Positions 1-7,400 of a stretch of 17,998 nucleotides of DNA are shown here, piece by piece (within the stretch, counting starts at the first letter, position 1; every line of letters starts with the position of its first letter). Position numbers and translations under genes: made by a program. The stretch is from contig JAJYCM010000024.1 of the NCBI GenBank assembly GCA_021778375.1, positions 1 through 17,998 of the forward strand. Reading direction: 5' to 3'. Under the pieces are notes generated by a model. The model made no database searches. It saw nothing but the letters and a program-made list of their open reading frames with translations, and was not told the origin of the DNA. The DNA comes from Bacteroidota bacterium (GTDB lineage: Bacteria; Bacteroidota; Ignavibacteria; Ignavibacteriales; Ignavibacteriaceae).

Positions 1-47
1 TCACTGTTGGGGCTTTTCAAGTAAGAGATTTTACGTAATATTTTCAT
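1..47 (-). CDS. Start of an unidentified gene, cut by the left edge
   Basis: An ATG at 47-45 opens a minus-strand frame that has no stop before the edge (MKILRKISYLKSPNS...). An AGGT about ten bases upstream could serve as a weak ribosome binding site. Fifteen codons are too few to recognise a family. It would be the next gene downstream of the 94-residue gene at 199-483, with a cluster of hairpins between them. It may be only a chance open frame. Confidence 0.3.
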   Translation of the reverse strand, partial: MKILRKISYLKSPNS

Positions 48-118
48 TGTTTTATACCTGATTGTGATTTAATTTATGAATGATTATTATGGAATAGCTT
101 TGAGAAATGAGAATTCTC

Positions 119-154
119 TTGATTTTCGAATCAATACACACTAAGCTATGTGTA
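119..154. terminator. Two back-to-back hairpins, possible plus-strand terminator
   Basis: Two perfect 6-bp hairpins abut each other: 119-124/129-134 with a TTCG tetraloop, and 135-140/149-154 with the loop CTAAGCTA. The second is followed on the plus strand by CTGTTTTTATTT, as in an intrinsic terminator. No plus-strand gene is seen to its left in the window, so the direction is uncertain. The stems are A+T-rich and weak. Confidence 0.35.
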
Positions 155-176
155 CTGTTTTTATTTATGATAAGGT

Positions 177-196
177 TTAGGGGATTGCTCCCCTAA
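177..196 (-). terminator. Hairpin directly after the 94-residue gene
   Basis: A perfect 7-bp stem (TTAGGGG 177-183 with CCCCTAA 190-196, 6-base loop) begins two bases beyond the TGA of the 199-483 gene. Position and stability suit a transcription terminator. The expected U-tract on the minus strand is poor (ACCTTATC). Confidence 0.5.
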
Positions 197-198
197 TA

Positions 199-483
199 TC
201 AGAACTCTATCTGCCCATCTTCAACAACATTCTTTGAGAAGTGCCAAGTAATTGTATTCTCTCCGATATAGCAATCTTTATAGGCAATACATTCTCCACT
301 ATTGACTTGAATAATAGTATTTTTGACTTTATTGATAACCTTTATATCCTCTGGATTAAAGGATTTAGCTACATCCTCTTTAAGTATGCTAAAATCCATG
401 ACGTGATACTCATCTTTCTTACTGCAGACAACTGGTTTATTCACTCCGTCAATGAATTTCTTGTAATAGATTTTGAAGTTCAT
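199..483 (-). CDS. Small protein of unknown function (94 aa)
   Basis: I do not recognise the family. The product is a soluble, Lys/Glu/Ile-rich protein of 94 residues with no signal peptide, membrane segment or cysteine motif beyond three scattered Cys. It is probably cytoplasmic. The start is set by ATG at 483 with a good Shine-Dalgarno (AGGAG, 490-494) six bases upstream. A hairpin at 177-196 follows the stop closely, so the gene looks complete. It is the first gene downstream of the structured G+C-richer region 500-1585 and may share its transcript. Three bases of its Shine-Dalgarno lie in a possible 7-bp stem (492-498 with 535-541), which suggests translational control. It is carried by the element in tRNA-Phe, so it is probably accessory. 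That it is a real gene is fairly likely; its function is unknown. Confidence 0.65.
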   Translation of the reverse strand: MNFKIYYKKFIDGVNKPVVCSKKDEYHVMDFSILKEDVAKSFNPEDIKVINKVKNTIIQVNSGECIAYKDCYIGENTITWHFSKNVVEDGQIEF

Positions 484-491
484 AAGTTACT

Positions 492-574
492 CCTATGGTT
501 TTATTGATTAATAAGTTGGTTGTTTTAATCCAAGCCATAGGGGTGCGAGGCGTCGGGAGCAGGTTCCCCTCTAT
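492..574 (-). promoter_or_regulatory. Mutually exclusive leader hairpins covering a Shine-Dalgarno
   Basis: On the minus strand CCTATGG (541-535) can pair with CCATAGG (498-492), which takes up three bases of the AGGAG ribosome binding site of the 94-residue gene. The same segment (as CCCCTAT, 544-538) can instead pair with ATAG(A)GGG at 574-567, with one bulged A, freeing the ribosome binding site. The layout resembles the expression platform of a riboswitch or other leader. Only the complementarities are seen; control is inferred. Confidence 0.35.
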
Positions 575-1585
575 AACTGAAATCGTTTTGATACTCAACC
601 ATTTTTGACCCCACCACCCTCTAAGCCGAGGGGGGCATATCGGTTGATTACCTCACACTTACATTATAGAATAAATTTTGACAATCGTAGTCAAGTTCTT
701 GCAGCATCTACGACTAAACGGTTACAAAATATCCAATTGTCATGTTATAATTACTTCAGCGCGTGTTAAAGGCATGAACCTTCTGCTACTGCAAGATTCT
801 CATATTAATGCTCCGAATTAGAAATTTACCAAACTGGTCGCCACGGATAAGAGTCGTTAAGTTGCACCAAAGCTAATCCTCAATCTGGATAGTAATATCG
901 TGCCTGCGCTTTGGGGGCGCAGGCACGTAAGCGGTAAACTTGACTATGGACAAAATAGGAAGTGCCAAGGAAGATAGTGGCAATTAGGCGCACCCACCAA
1001 AAGCAAACACGAGTGTCGGCACTGGAGGGAGAACATGGTATAGTAAACCCGCAAGGTAATCCAACTGCCCCACTGGCCAGTCGTCGAGTGAGCAAAATCA
1101 ATGAAGCAGAAAACTTGACTGTATACTAACTCCTCAGCAATAGATAGTAAACCATCTTGCTGGAAAGCAAGGGACGACCTTTGGATTCCATAAGACAGCG
1201 CCTTTTTGGGAAGGCGCTGTCTTTATCTCCACTTAGACAGTCTGTAGTGCGCACTAGTAAAGGACTTGTTATAAGCGTGTAGGTAACATTTGCAGTAATG
1301 AAGGCCAACTTAAACCGCTTGACTGGTTGCAACGACCTAACCCCTCACTGGAGTTCCCCATTAGAGGGGGCTACTTAATAGTCATTCAGTACAGTTAGCT
1401 TATCGTGGCTAATCACGTCAATTGTCATCGCTGATTTTATTGAGGGCACATACTTGCCTGTTTTTTATTCAGGTATAGAGGTCGGATCAAGATAAAATCA
1501 TTCGGGTAGAATTCCCTTCCTGTCGATGAACAATCAATTCCTGGCAGCCTTGATACTTTGCTGGTCAACTATTACTGGCAAGAAT
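535..1585 (-). ncRNA. Candidate large structured RNA (about 0.85-1.05 kb)
   Basis: No credible gene lies here, yet base composition is visibly richer in G+C than the flanks and complementarities are dense. Hairpins include 899-909/917-927 (11 bp, 7-base loop), 1192-1204/1211-1223 (13 bp, 6-base loop), 1156-1160/1167-1171, 1341-1346/1364-1369, 617-621/628-632 and 963-967/978-982. Longer-range helices are 595-600/642-647, 679-685/736-742, 1432-1440/1492-1500 and 929-935/1314-1320. An 8-bp match of 697-704 with 789-796 involves the loop of hairpin 686-690/708-712 and would make a pseudoknot. Ten- and 12-bp palindromes lie at 1072-1081 and 1245-1256. The strand is inferred from the promoter at 1592-1622. 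Size, tRNA proximity and a mobile-element setting recall the large phage-associated RNAs GOLLD and ROOL, but I cannot match a consensus. RNase P RNA, tmRNA and group II intron landmarks were looked for and not found. Confidence 0.45.
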
Positions 1586-1591
1586 CAATAG

Positions 1592-1622
1592 CAAATATAA
1601 TGATTTTATAAATAACTTTCAA
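1592..1622 (-). promoter_or_regulatory. Bacteroidota-type promoter for the structured RNA
   Basis: On the minus strand TTG (1622-1620), 20 bases, then TATATTTG (1599-1592) match the TTTG / TAnnTTTG pattern of Bacteroidota housekeeping promoters. Transcription would begin near 1585 and run through the structured region toward the 94-residue gene. Confidence 0.5.
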
Positions 1623-1629
1623 TGATTCC

Positions 1630-2350
1630 TATAACTTACTATAATTAAAGATATTACCACGTATTTTTTTGGAACTAAAAAGGAAGCTACTGTTTTCACT
1701 TTTCTGTGATAGTAACAAACAAAAATTGCCATTTAACATACGGAAAAAGCATTTGGTAAACTGCCTGAAATAAATTAAATATAACCTTTTATAAGCAATT
1801 GTTCTAAAACGACTTATAGAAATGTCATACAACTATTGGTTAAGAATTTGCTAACTATTGATTATTAGTTTGATACCTAAGTAGTAATAATACGACCTTT
1901 AACTTAATTCTTTTAATGTAAATTATTAGAAATGCTTACAATCATATGCTCTTCAATGAATAAACGATAATTTTGCTGCATATATTAAATTTAGCAGTGA
2001 AATGATAACCTAACTTATCGAAACATAATCTTCCCATCCTCTGACTAAATGTCCTATTGGGACAGTTAAAGTAGCCAAATAAGAAAAAACAGGGGAAAAA
2101 GACGCTGTAACCATTATTGCTAATCCTGATTATTTTATGATTGGTTCACTAAATAGAATTAATTATTTTAAACTGGTCTTTGAATAATTATGATTGACCA
2201 AGTCTAGCAAAAAATTCGAGGTTGAATCTCAAACGGCTTAACGATAAGTAAGGTAACTTATATATGATTTCTTAAGTATGTTTAACTAATTTGAATTGAC
2301 TCATTTGGGACTATGGCAGTTAAACAAAACAAAATCTGATAATCAGTTGC
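1630..2350. other. A+T-rich stretch without recognisable features
   Basis: About 700 bases upstream of the structured-RNA promoter and downstream of the integrase. Open frames are short, lack ribosome binding sites and depend on non-ATG starts. I see no tRNA, array, insertion sequence or long repeat. It is probably spacer or decayed DNA of the integrated element. Confidence 0.5.
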
Positions 2351-2357
2351 ATAACAC

Positions 2358-2390
2358 AAAAAAAAGTAGCCCACTATTGCAGGCGGCAAT
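2358..2390 (-). terminator. Probable terminator of the integrase gene
   Basis: On the minus strand, some 57 bases past the integrase stop, ATTGC-CGCCT-GCAAT (2390-2376) forms a short hairpin. It is followed about ten bases on by a run of eight T (2365-2358). The gap between stem and T-run is long, so confidence is moderate. Confidence 0.35.
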
Positions 2391-2446
2391 TGATTGTACT
2401 GTAATTACTCTCCTACTATGACTTCACAAACTCTTGCAAAGGTCAA

Positions 2447-3457
2447 TTAAATTAATTTATTTACTGCATCTTGCAAATCAACCACAGTAAGGTGAGCGTA
2501 AATTTGAGTAACCCGTAAGTCCGAATGAGTCATCAGTTTTGAGACTTGATAGATTGGCACTCCCCTTTGTACCATCCAAGTGGCAAATGTATGTCTTAGA
2601 CTATGGAAGTTTAGCTTTGGATTCAACTTTGACTTACGGATAATCTTAGCAAACTTATGAGAAATGAAGTGTTGTTTCATCTGCCGATCATGGTATGTGA
2701 ATACGGTACTTGAGTGGCTATTAACTTTTCGTTTATTAATAATGTCAAAAGCTTTTCCATTCATCGGTAGACTATGAACTTTCTGAGACTTAGTTATCCT
2801 ACCTCTATTATCCAAAAGAACGCTTTTAGCAGGCAAATTAATTTGCGACCACTCTAAGGCAATTAAATCGGATTGACGTATCCCTGTCATGACGGCAAAT
2901 ATAATTATATCCCTCAAGTCTTCATCCTCAACACAATCTAATAGTGTTTTGAACTCATCCTCGGTGAAATACAACGGCAATTTCTCGGGAATGCGTGGCT
3001 TCTTTATCCCTTTCGCTAGGTTCTCACTCAAATAATGCTTTGAAATAGCCCAATTAAAAGCGCTGCTAAGGTCAGCTATATCCCTTTTAACTGTATATGC
3101 TGAGACTTTCTTTAATCGATGTTCAATGAATTCAACAACATCATCCCTGGTAAGGCGGGAAAGGTAGAAGTCTTTTTTCAGATACTTCCCAAACTCATTT
3201 AATGTTGTTCTCATTGAAAGAGTATGGTTGAGGCTGTTAATAGTCTCTGAATAAATTAAGAACCTTAGCTTGAAGTGTGAAAACAAGATTTCCTCCGATT
3301 CGTTCTTATCGCCTGAATCTTGTTTCCTTTTGAATTCGGTTAAGAACTTCATAGCTTCGGATTTCATCCGACACTTTGTCGATATCTTATTCCTTTTTCC
3401 AAAATTGTTAGTGTAATAGATATAATAAAAACCGTTTGAGTGCTTGGATAGAAACAT
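2447..3457 (-). CDS. Tyrosine recombinase / phage-type integrase of the tRNA-Phe element
   Basis: A 336-residue site-specific recombinase that would integrate and excise its element at tRNA-Phe by strand exchange through a 3'-phosphotyrosine. The frame stays open upstream to 3634. I chose ATG 3457 because it follows a strong Shine-Dalgarno (GGGAGG, 6-base spacing) and the protein then begins with the usual N-terminal DNA-binding region (FLSKHSNGFYYIYY). A core-binding helical domain occupies about residues 60-145. The catalytic domain carries every expected residue: Arg194 (TGIRQSD), a beta-hairpin Lys near 223-226 (RITKSQK), His285-x-x-Arg288 (HSLRHTFAT), His311 (MTHSD) and the nucleophile Tyr320 (QIYAH). 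Length is normal for the family and the gene is intact. It points away from the tRNA, the usual layout for an integrase next to its own att site. It is possibly functional; the rest of its element lies to the left. Confidence 0.95.
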   Translation of the reverse strand: MFLSKHSNGFYYIYYTNNFGKRNKISTKCRMKSEAMKFLTEFKRKQDSGDKNESEEILFSHFKLRFLIYSETINSLNHTLSMRTTLNEFGKYLKKDFYLSRLTRDDVVEFIEHRLKKVSAYTVKRDIADLSSAFNWAISKHYLSENLAKGIKKPRIPEKLPLYFTEDEFKTLLDCVEDEDLRDIIIFAVMTGIRQSDLIALEWSQINLPAKSVLLDNRGRITKSQKVHSLPMNGKAFDIINKRKVNSHSSTVFTYHDRQMKQHFISHKFAKIIRKSKLNPKLNFHSLRHTFATWMVQRGVPIYQVSKLMTHSDLRVTQIYAHLTVVDLQDAVNKLI

Positions 3458-3528
3458 GTTATCCTCCCAAACACTTCCGTACTTTCGTATGAACCACAAC
3501 ACACGGGCAATTAAAATGGTTTCTACAG

Positions 3529-3548
3529 TGGTGACTAAATTGGTGACT
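3529..3548. repeat. Short direct repeat beside the integrase
   Basis: TGGTGACT occurs at 3529-3536 and 3541-3548 with a 12-base period, between the tRNA-Phe att end and the integrase start. Tyrosine recombinases often bind short direct repeats ('arm' sites) next to their core site, so these are candidates. Two copies of eight bases are weak evidence. Confidence 0.3.
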
Positions 3549-3596
3549 TCGACCTTAAATTTGGGGTATTTCGGGGCATTTGTACCAGTAGGCTTT

Positions 3597-3632
3597 AAAA
3601 CAGAAAGTGCGAAAACACGGTAATTTTCGCAC
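3597..3632 (-). terminator. Rho-independent terminator of tRNA-Phe
   Basis: Eight bases beyond the tRNA 3' end the minus strand forms a perfect 9-bp hairpin (3624-3632 with 3607-3615, 8-base loop). TTTCTGTTTT (3606-3597) follows. This is a good intrinsic terminator. If recombination happened inside the tRNA, the terminator was supplied by the integrated element, which would let the restored tRNA end its transcript properly. Confidence 0.7.
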
Positions 3633-3639
3633 ACTGGAG

Positions 3640-3712
3640 TGGGCAGAGAGGGAATTGAACCCCCGACACAAGGATTTTCAGTCCTTTGCTCTACCGACTG
3701 AGCTATCTGCCC
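3640..3712 (-). tRNA. tRNA-Phe (anticodon GAA), intact; integration site
   Basis: The minus strand reads GGGCAGATAGCTCAGTCGG at its 5' end, then an anticodon arm with loop CTGAAAA (anticodon GAA), the T arm GGGGGTTCAATTCCC and the acceptor strand CTGCCC plus discriminator A. All four stems pair and the acceptor 5' GGGCAGA matches 3' TCTGCCC. The length is 73 bases, without an encoded CCA. An integrase gene and a terminator directly follow the 3' end, so this tRNA is the att site of an element that lies to its left. The tRNA remains whole, as expected when the element supplies the 3' part. Confidence 0.95.
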
Positions 3713-3724
3713 AAAATTGAGAAT

Positions 3725-3744
3725 CCAAAAATAGATATTTTTGG
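3725..3744 (-). terminator. Hairpin between the YhcH-family gene and tRNA-Phe
   Basis: CCAAAAAT (3725-3732) and ATTTTTGG (3737-3744) form a perfect 8-bp stem with a 4-base loop (AGAT). It lies about 50 bases past the stop of the YhcH-family gene and 12 bases before the tRNA 5' end. It is probably a terminator with its U-tract inside the stem, isolating the tRNA from the upstream gene; a protein-binding palindrome is the alternative. Confidence 0.4.
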
Positions 3745-3794
3745 TTTAATCTCAAAAATATTATGGGAAAAATATGATTATATTTTATCATTAA

Positions 3795-4244
3795 TTATTC
3801 AACAGGCACTTTTATTACCATTTCTCTTACCCACTGCGGCTCATTTTCAAAACATAATTTCGGCATGTGTCCATCTTGAGGAAATACTATGACAAAGTTT
3901 CCTTCGTATAATTCTAGAAGATTAACTCTTCCTTCGAGTTTGCCAAAATCTTTTTCAGTATCAAAGCTTAAACTTTTGCATTCGGATATATTGCAAAAGC
4001 CAAACTTCTCTCTCCCCTTTAATATGATCTGAACATCTATGAACATTTTATGATGCTCTATAAAATTAGAAGATAATTCCTTAGTATCGTATTCACTTAT
4101 AGTAGCCTCAGAACCTTTTTCATTTATTTTATATTTCCCACATGGTAATTCAAATATGCTGTTGTTCAAAAACTTGTTTACTTCAGCAAAATGCGAATGC
4201 AATGAAATATATTTGGGAAAGTTTGAAAGTGTATCAAATACCAT
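3795..4244 (-). CDS. YhcH/YjgK/YiaL (EbgC-like) family protein
   Basis: A 149-residue cupin-like protein of the family that includes E. coli YhcH, YjgK, YiaL and the EbgC beta-galactosidase subunit. The sequence carries the family landmarks: EHHKMFIDVQIILKGREKFG (about 62-81; typical E-x-H-...-iDiq-...-G-x-E) and the C-terminal FPQDGHMP (about 120-127) before a Lys/Val-rich end. The His, Asp and Glu residues in these blocks are the likely metal-site ligands of the cupin barrel. Length is normal (about 150). There is no signal peptide, so it is cytoplasmic. Members are tied to sugar metabolism (sialic acid, other carbohydrates), but the reaction is poorly defined. It starts at ATG 4244 behind GGAG. 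It is a single gene ahead of tRNA-Phe and is not in an evident operon. Confidence 0.85.
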   Translation of the reverse strand: MVFDTLSNFPKYISLHSHFAEVNKFLNNSIFELPCGKYKINEKGSEATISEYDTKELSSNFIEHHKMFIDVQIILKGREKFGFCNISECKSLSFDTEKDFGKLEGRVNLLELYEGNFVIVFPQDGHMPKLCFENEPQWVREMVIKVPVE

Positions 4245-4393
4245 TTCCTATTTCTCCAGAGTTTTGGGAAATTTTCAATAATTTTGCTTACAAAGCTTCA
4301 AATTAAAAATAATTATTTCAAATTGAACAAATATAACAAAGTGCTTGTTCGTAAAATAATTCTTTATCTGAAATATTATTTTTACCTCACTCA

Positions 4394-4421
4394 TTTTGAA
4401 TCAAATAATTATTATATTTTG
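4394..4421 (+). promoter_or_regulatory. Possible promoter of the VPS10-like gene
   Basis: TTTTG (4394-4398) and TATATTTTG (4413-4421) resemble the TTTG / TAnnTTTG elements, with one extra T in the second box. Spacing is slightly short. The start would fall about 68 bases before ATG 4496. The region is very A+T-rich, so a chance match is possible. Confidence 0.3.
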
Positions 4422-4495
4422 ACACTAGCGGTTAGTCCAATTTATATGAGCAGACTCCAAAAATTTTATTCTTTAATATAGGAAAGAAGAAAGCA

Positions 4496-7400
4496 ATGAG
4501 TAATTTAATTCGTTTGCAGCACAACTTAAGTGGTAACTTAAATAAGCTCGAAAGAAAATTATTATTATTTCATTTTTTGTTAACTACTATTGTTTCCATT
4601 CTGATTTTATCCTCATCGATAATTTTCAGTCAGACAATCCCAAAGAATTATTATTCTGGCATGCAATGGAGGCTTGTGGGTCCATTTCGTGCTGGTTGGG
4701 CAACTATGGCAGCAGGGGTGCCGACAGCACCTAATACTTTCTATTTCGGAGCAGCTGGAGGGGGAGTATGGAAAACTAATGATGCAGGAAATACATGGCA
4801 GCCGCTAATGCAGCATGAAAAATCTTCAGCAGTAGGAGCTATTGCCGTAGCTCCTTCAAATCCTAGCATTCTATATGTAGGCACAGGACAAGTTGATCTA
4901 AGATATGATATTTTATCAGGTGATGGGATTTATAGGTCAGCCGACTATGGCAAGACATGGAAAAATATTGGATTGAATGCAACGCATAGAATCGGAAAAA
5001 TATTGATTGATCCTAATAATCCAGATAGAGTGCTTGTTGCCGCATTAGGGCAAGTATTCGAACCCAATAAGGATCGCGGAATATATTTAACTACAAACGG
5101 GGGCACAACTTGGAAGCATGTTTTATACGTAAACGATAGTACCGGGGGCATTGATTTAGCATCTGATTCTAAGGCACCTCAAATTATTTATGCAGCTTTA
5201 TGGCAAATTCAGATGCATCCATGGCTTGATTATTATGATCCGCAAATGGGTACAGGCTCAGGTATTTATAAAAGCATTGATGGCGGTGAAAGTTGGATAA
5301 AATTAGTCGGTGGCGGACTACCTTCAGGTAAATTAAGCAGAATTGGGATTGCAGTCGCAGATAATAGCAATGGACAAATAGTATACGCGACTGTTATAGC
5401 ACAAGGAGACAGCAGCGGGTTATATCGTTCAAATGATGGAGGTAAGAACTGGTCATTTATTAATAAGGACGGAGCTCTTGCAAATTCATATTTCAGCAGA
5501 ATTACAGTGGACCCAAAGAATGCTAACACTGTTTATATCATGGGACGCTCAATCAGCAGATCATTTGACGGCGGGAAGCACTTTTCCTTTTTTAAGGGAG
5601 CACCAGGTGGAGATGACTACCATTATTTATGGATTAATCCAGCAGACACTACTCATATGATTGCTGCTTCGGATCAGGGTGCTGTTGTTACTTTAAACAA
5701 CGGCGAAAGTTGGTCAAGCTGGTATAATCAACCTACAGGTCAGTTTTATCATTTAGCTGTTGATAATCATTTCCCTTATAGAATTTACAGCGGTCAGCAG
5801 GATAACGGGACAGTGGAAATCCTAAGTCGCGGTCCCTATGGTGTTATTGAGGATAAGGATTGGCATCCTGTCGGAGGAGAGGAACGCGACTATGATGTGC
5901 CGAAGCCAGGCAATTCAAATTTAGTTTTCGGAAGCGGGTTAGGTGGATTTGTTTCACGCTTTGATCAGAAGACAAGGCAAGTTGCAAATGTTTCGCCCTG
6001 GCCTATATCAAGCTATGGGGCATTGCCTACGGAAGTCCGATATCGATATACATGGATTACTCCCCTAGTTTTCTCACAAGTTAAGCCTTATGCAATGTAC
6101 TTCGGCGCTCAAGTGCTCTTTAGTTCTTTGGATGACGGAAATCATTGGAATATTGTAAGTCCGGACTTAACCGGCGAAGTACCGGGGAAAAAGATTTATA
6201 CGAATCCTAATCTTAATCAGGCTAAAGATAATGGCTACGGAACTATATTTACAATTGCACCCTCCCCAATAGATAAAAATGTTATTTGGATTGGGACAGA
6301 TAACGGAGTTATACAATTATCAAACGATGGCGGAAAACACTGGAGTGATGTTACCCCTAAGTTAGTTCCTTTGTGGTCAAGAATTGATGCTATTGATCCT
6401 TCTCCTTTTTCTAAAAATTGCGCTTATGCTGCAGTAAATACTCACAGGTTAGGAATATTTAAACCTATAATAATTAAAACAAAAGATAACGGAAGAACTT
6501 GGAATGAGATTGTAAATGGATTGCCGAAAGATGAATTTGTAAATGTTGTTCGAACCGATCCTGTAAGTAAAGGATTATTGTATGCAGGAACTAACCGTGG
6601 AGTATACGTTTCATTTGATGACGGCGAGAATTGGGAATCACTTAGTCTAAATTTTCCAACTACTAATGTAACAGATCTTTTAGTACACGACAGTGATCTT
6701 ATAGCTTCAACTCAAGGAAGAGCAATTTGGATATTAGACGATATTGAACCTCTGCGTGAAATTGCCAAAGGTATGTCATCTGAGGCAGTACATCTATTTC
6801 ATCCCTCTCCGGTTTGGCGAATGTGCGGGAATGAGAATCAGGACACTCCTTATCCTCACGAAATACCTCTTGGGAAGAACCCTCCTGACGGAGCGATTAT
6901 TGATTATTGGCTAAAATACAAAACTGAAAGTCAAGTTTCAATAATCATTCGTGATTCTAATGGGAAAGTCGTTCGTAGCTTTACTTCAGGAACCAAAGTT
7001 AAGGAATTGCCCGCAAATCGTTATTTCGAAAAGAGATGGGCACCTTCTGCAGAACCACTTTCAAATGCTAGCGGTATGCATAGATTCGTGTGGGATTTAA
7101 GATATAATCGCCCACAAGCCTTATTATATCATTATTCCATAGCCGCATTGTGGGATACTCAAACACCACTTGAACCAAGAGGTATGCTGGTACTTCCAGG
7201 GAAATACTTGATTACGTTGAAAGTCGGCAAGTTCGAGACTGCTCAATCACTTGTAATTAAACAAGATCCACGCAGCCATGAAAGTGAGTTAGAGCTTCAA
7301 GAACAGTTTGATTTTGCTAATAAAATTGATTCTAGTTTAAGTAAGTTAATTTCAGCCAGAGAAGAAATTGAGAAATTCTTAATAACCAAGAAAGACATGA

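Noticed and set aside
880..1332. Two minus-strand open frames (about 73 and 68 codons) inside the G+C-richer region
   Set aside because: They run through strong hairpins, one contains odd Cys/Trp-rich composition typical of non-coding translation, and neither has a ribosome binding site. Better explained by structured RNA.
535..1585. RNase P RNA, tmRNA, rRNA fragment or group II intron
   Set aside because: The landmark sequences of these RNAs (RNase P core blocks, tmRNA tRNA-like end, group II domain V) were looked for and not seen.
1629..1832. Minus-strand frame of 67 codons
   Set aside because: It needs a TTG start, has no ribosome binding site, and has composition expected from A+T-rich spacer.
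3458..3634. N-terminal extension of the integrase by 59 codons
   Set aside because: The far upstream start begins next to the tRNA and crosses its terminator. ATG 3457 has a strong Shine-Dalgarno and gives normal family length.
3686..3892. Plus-strand frame across the tRNA-Phe gene
   Set aside because: It overlaps a clear tRNA and the YhcH-family gene; antisense chance frame.
4284..4481. Plus-strand 65-codon frame before the VPS10-like gene
   Set aside because: It is extremely A+T-rich with Lys/Tyr/Leu bias, has no ribosome binding site, and contains the likely promoter of the next gene.
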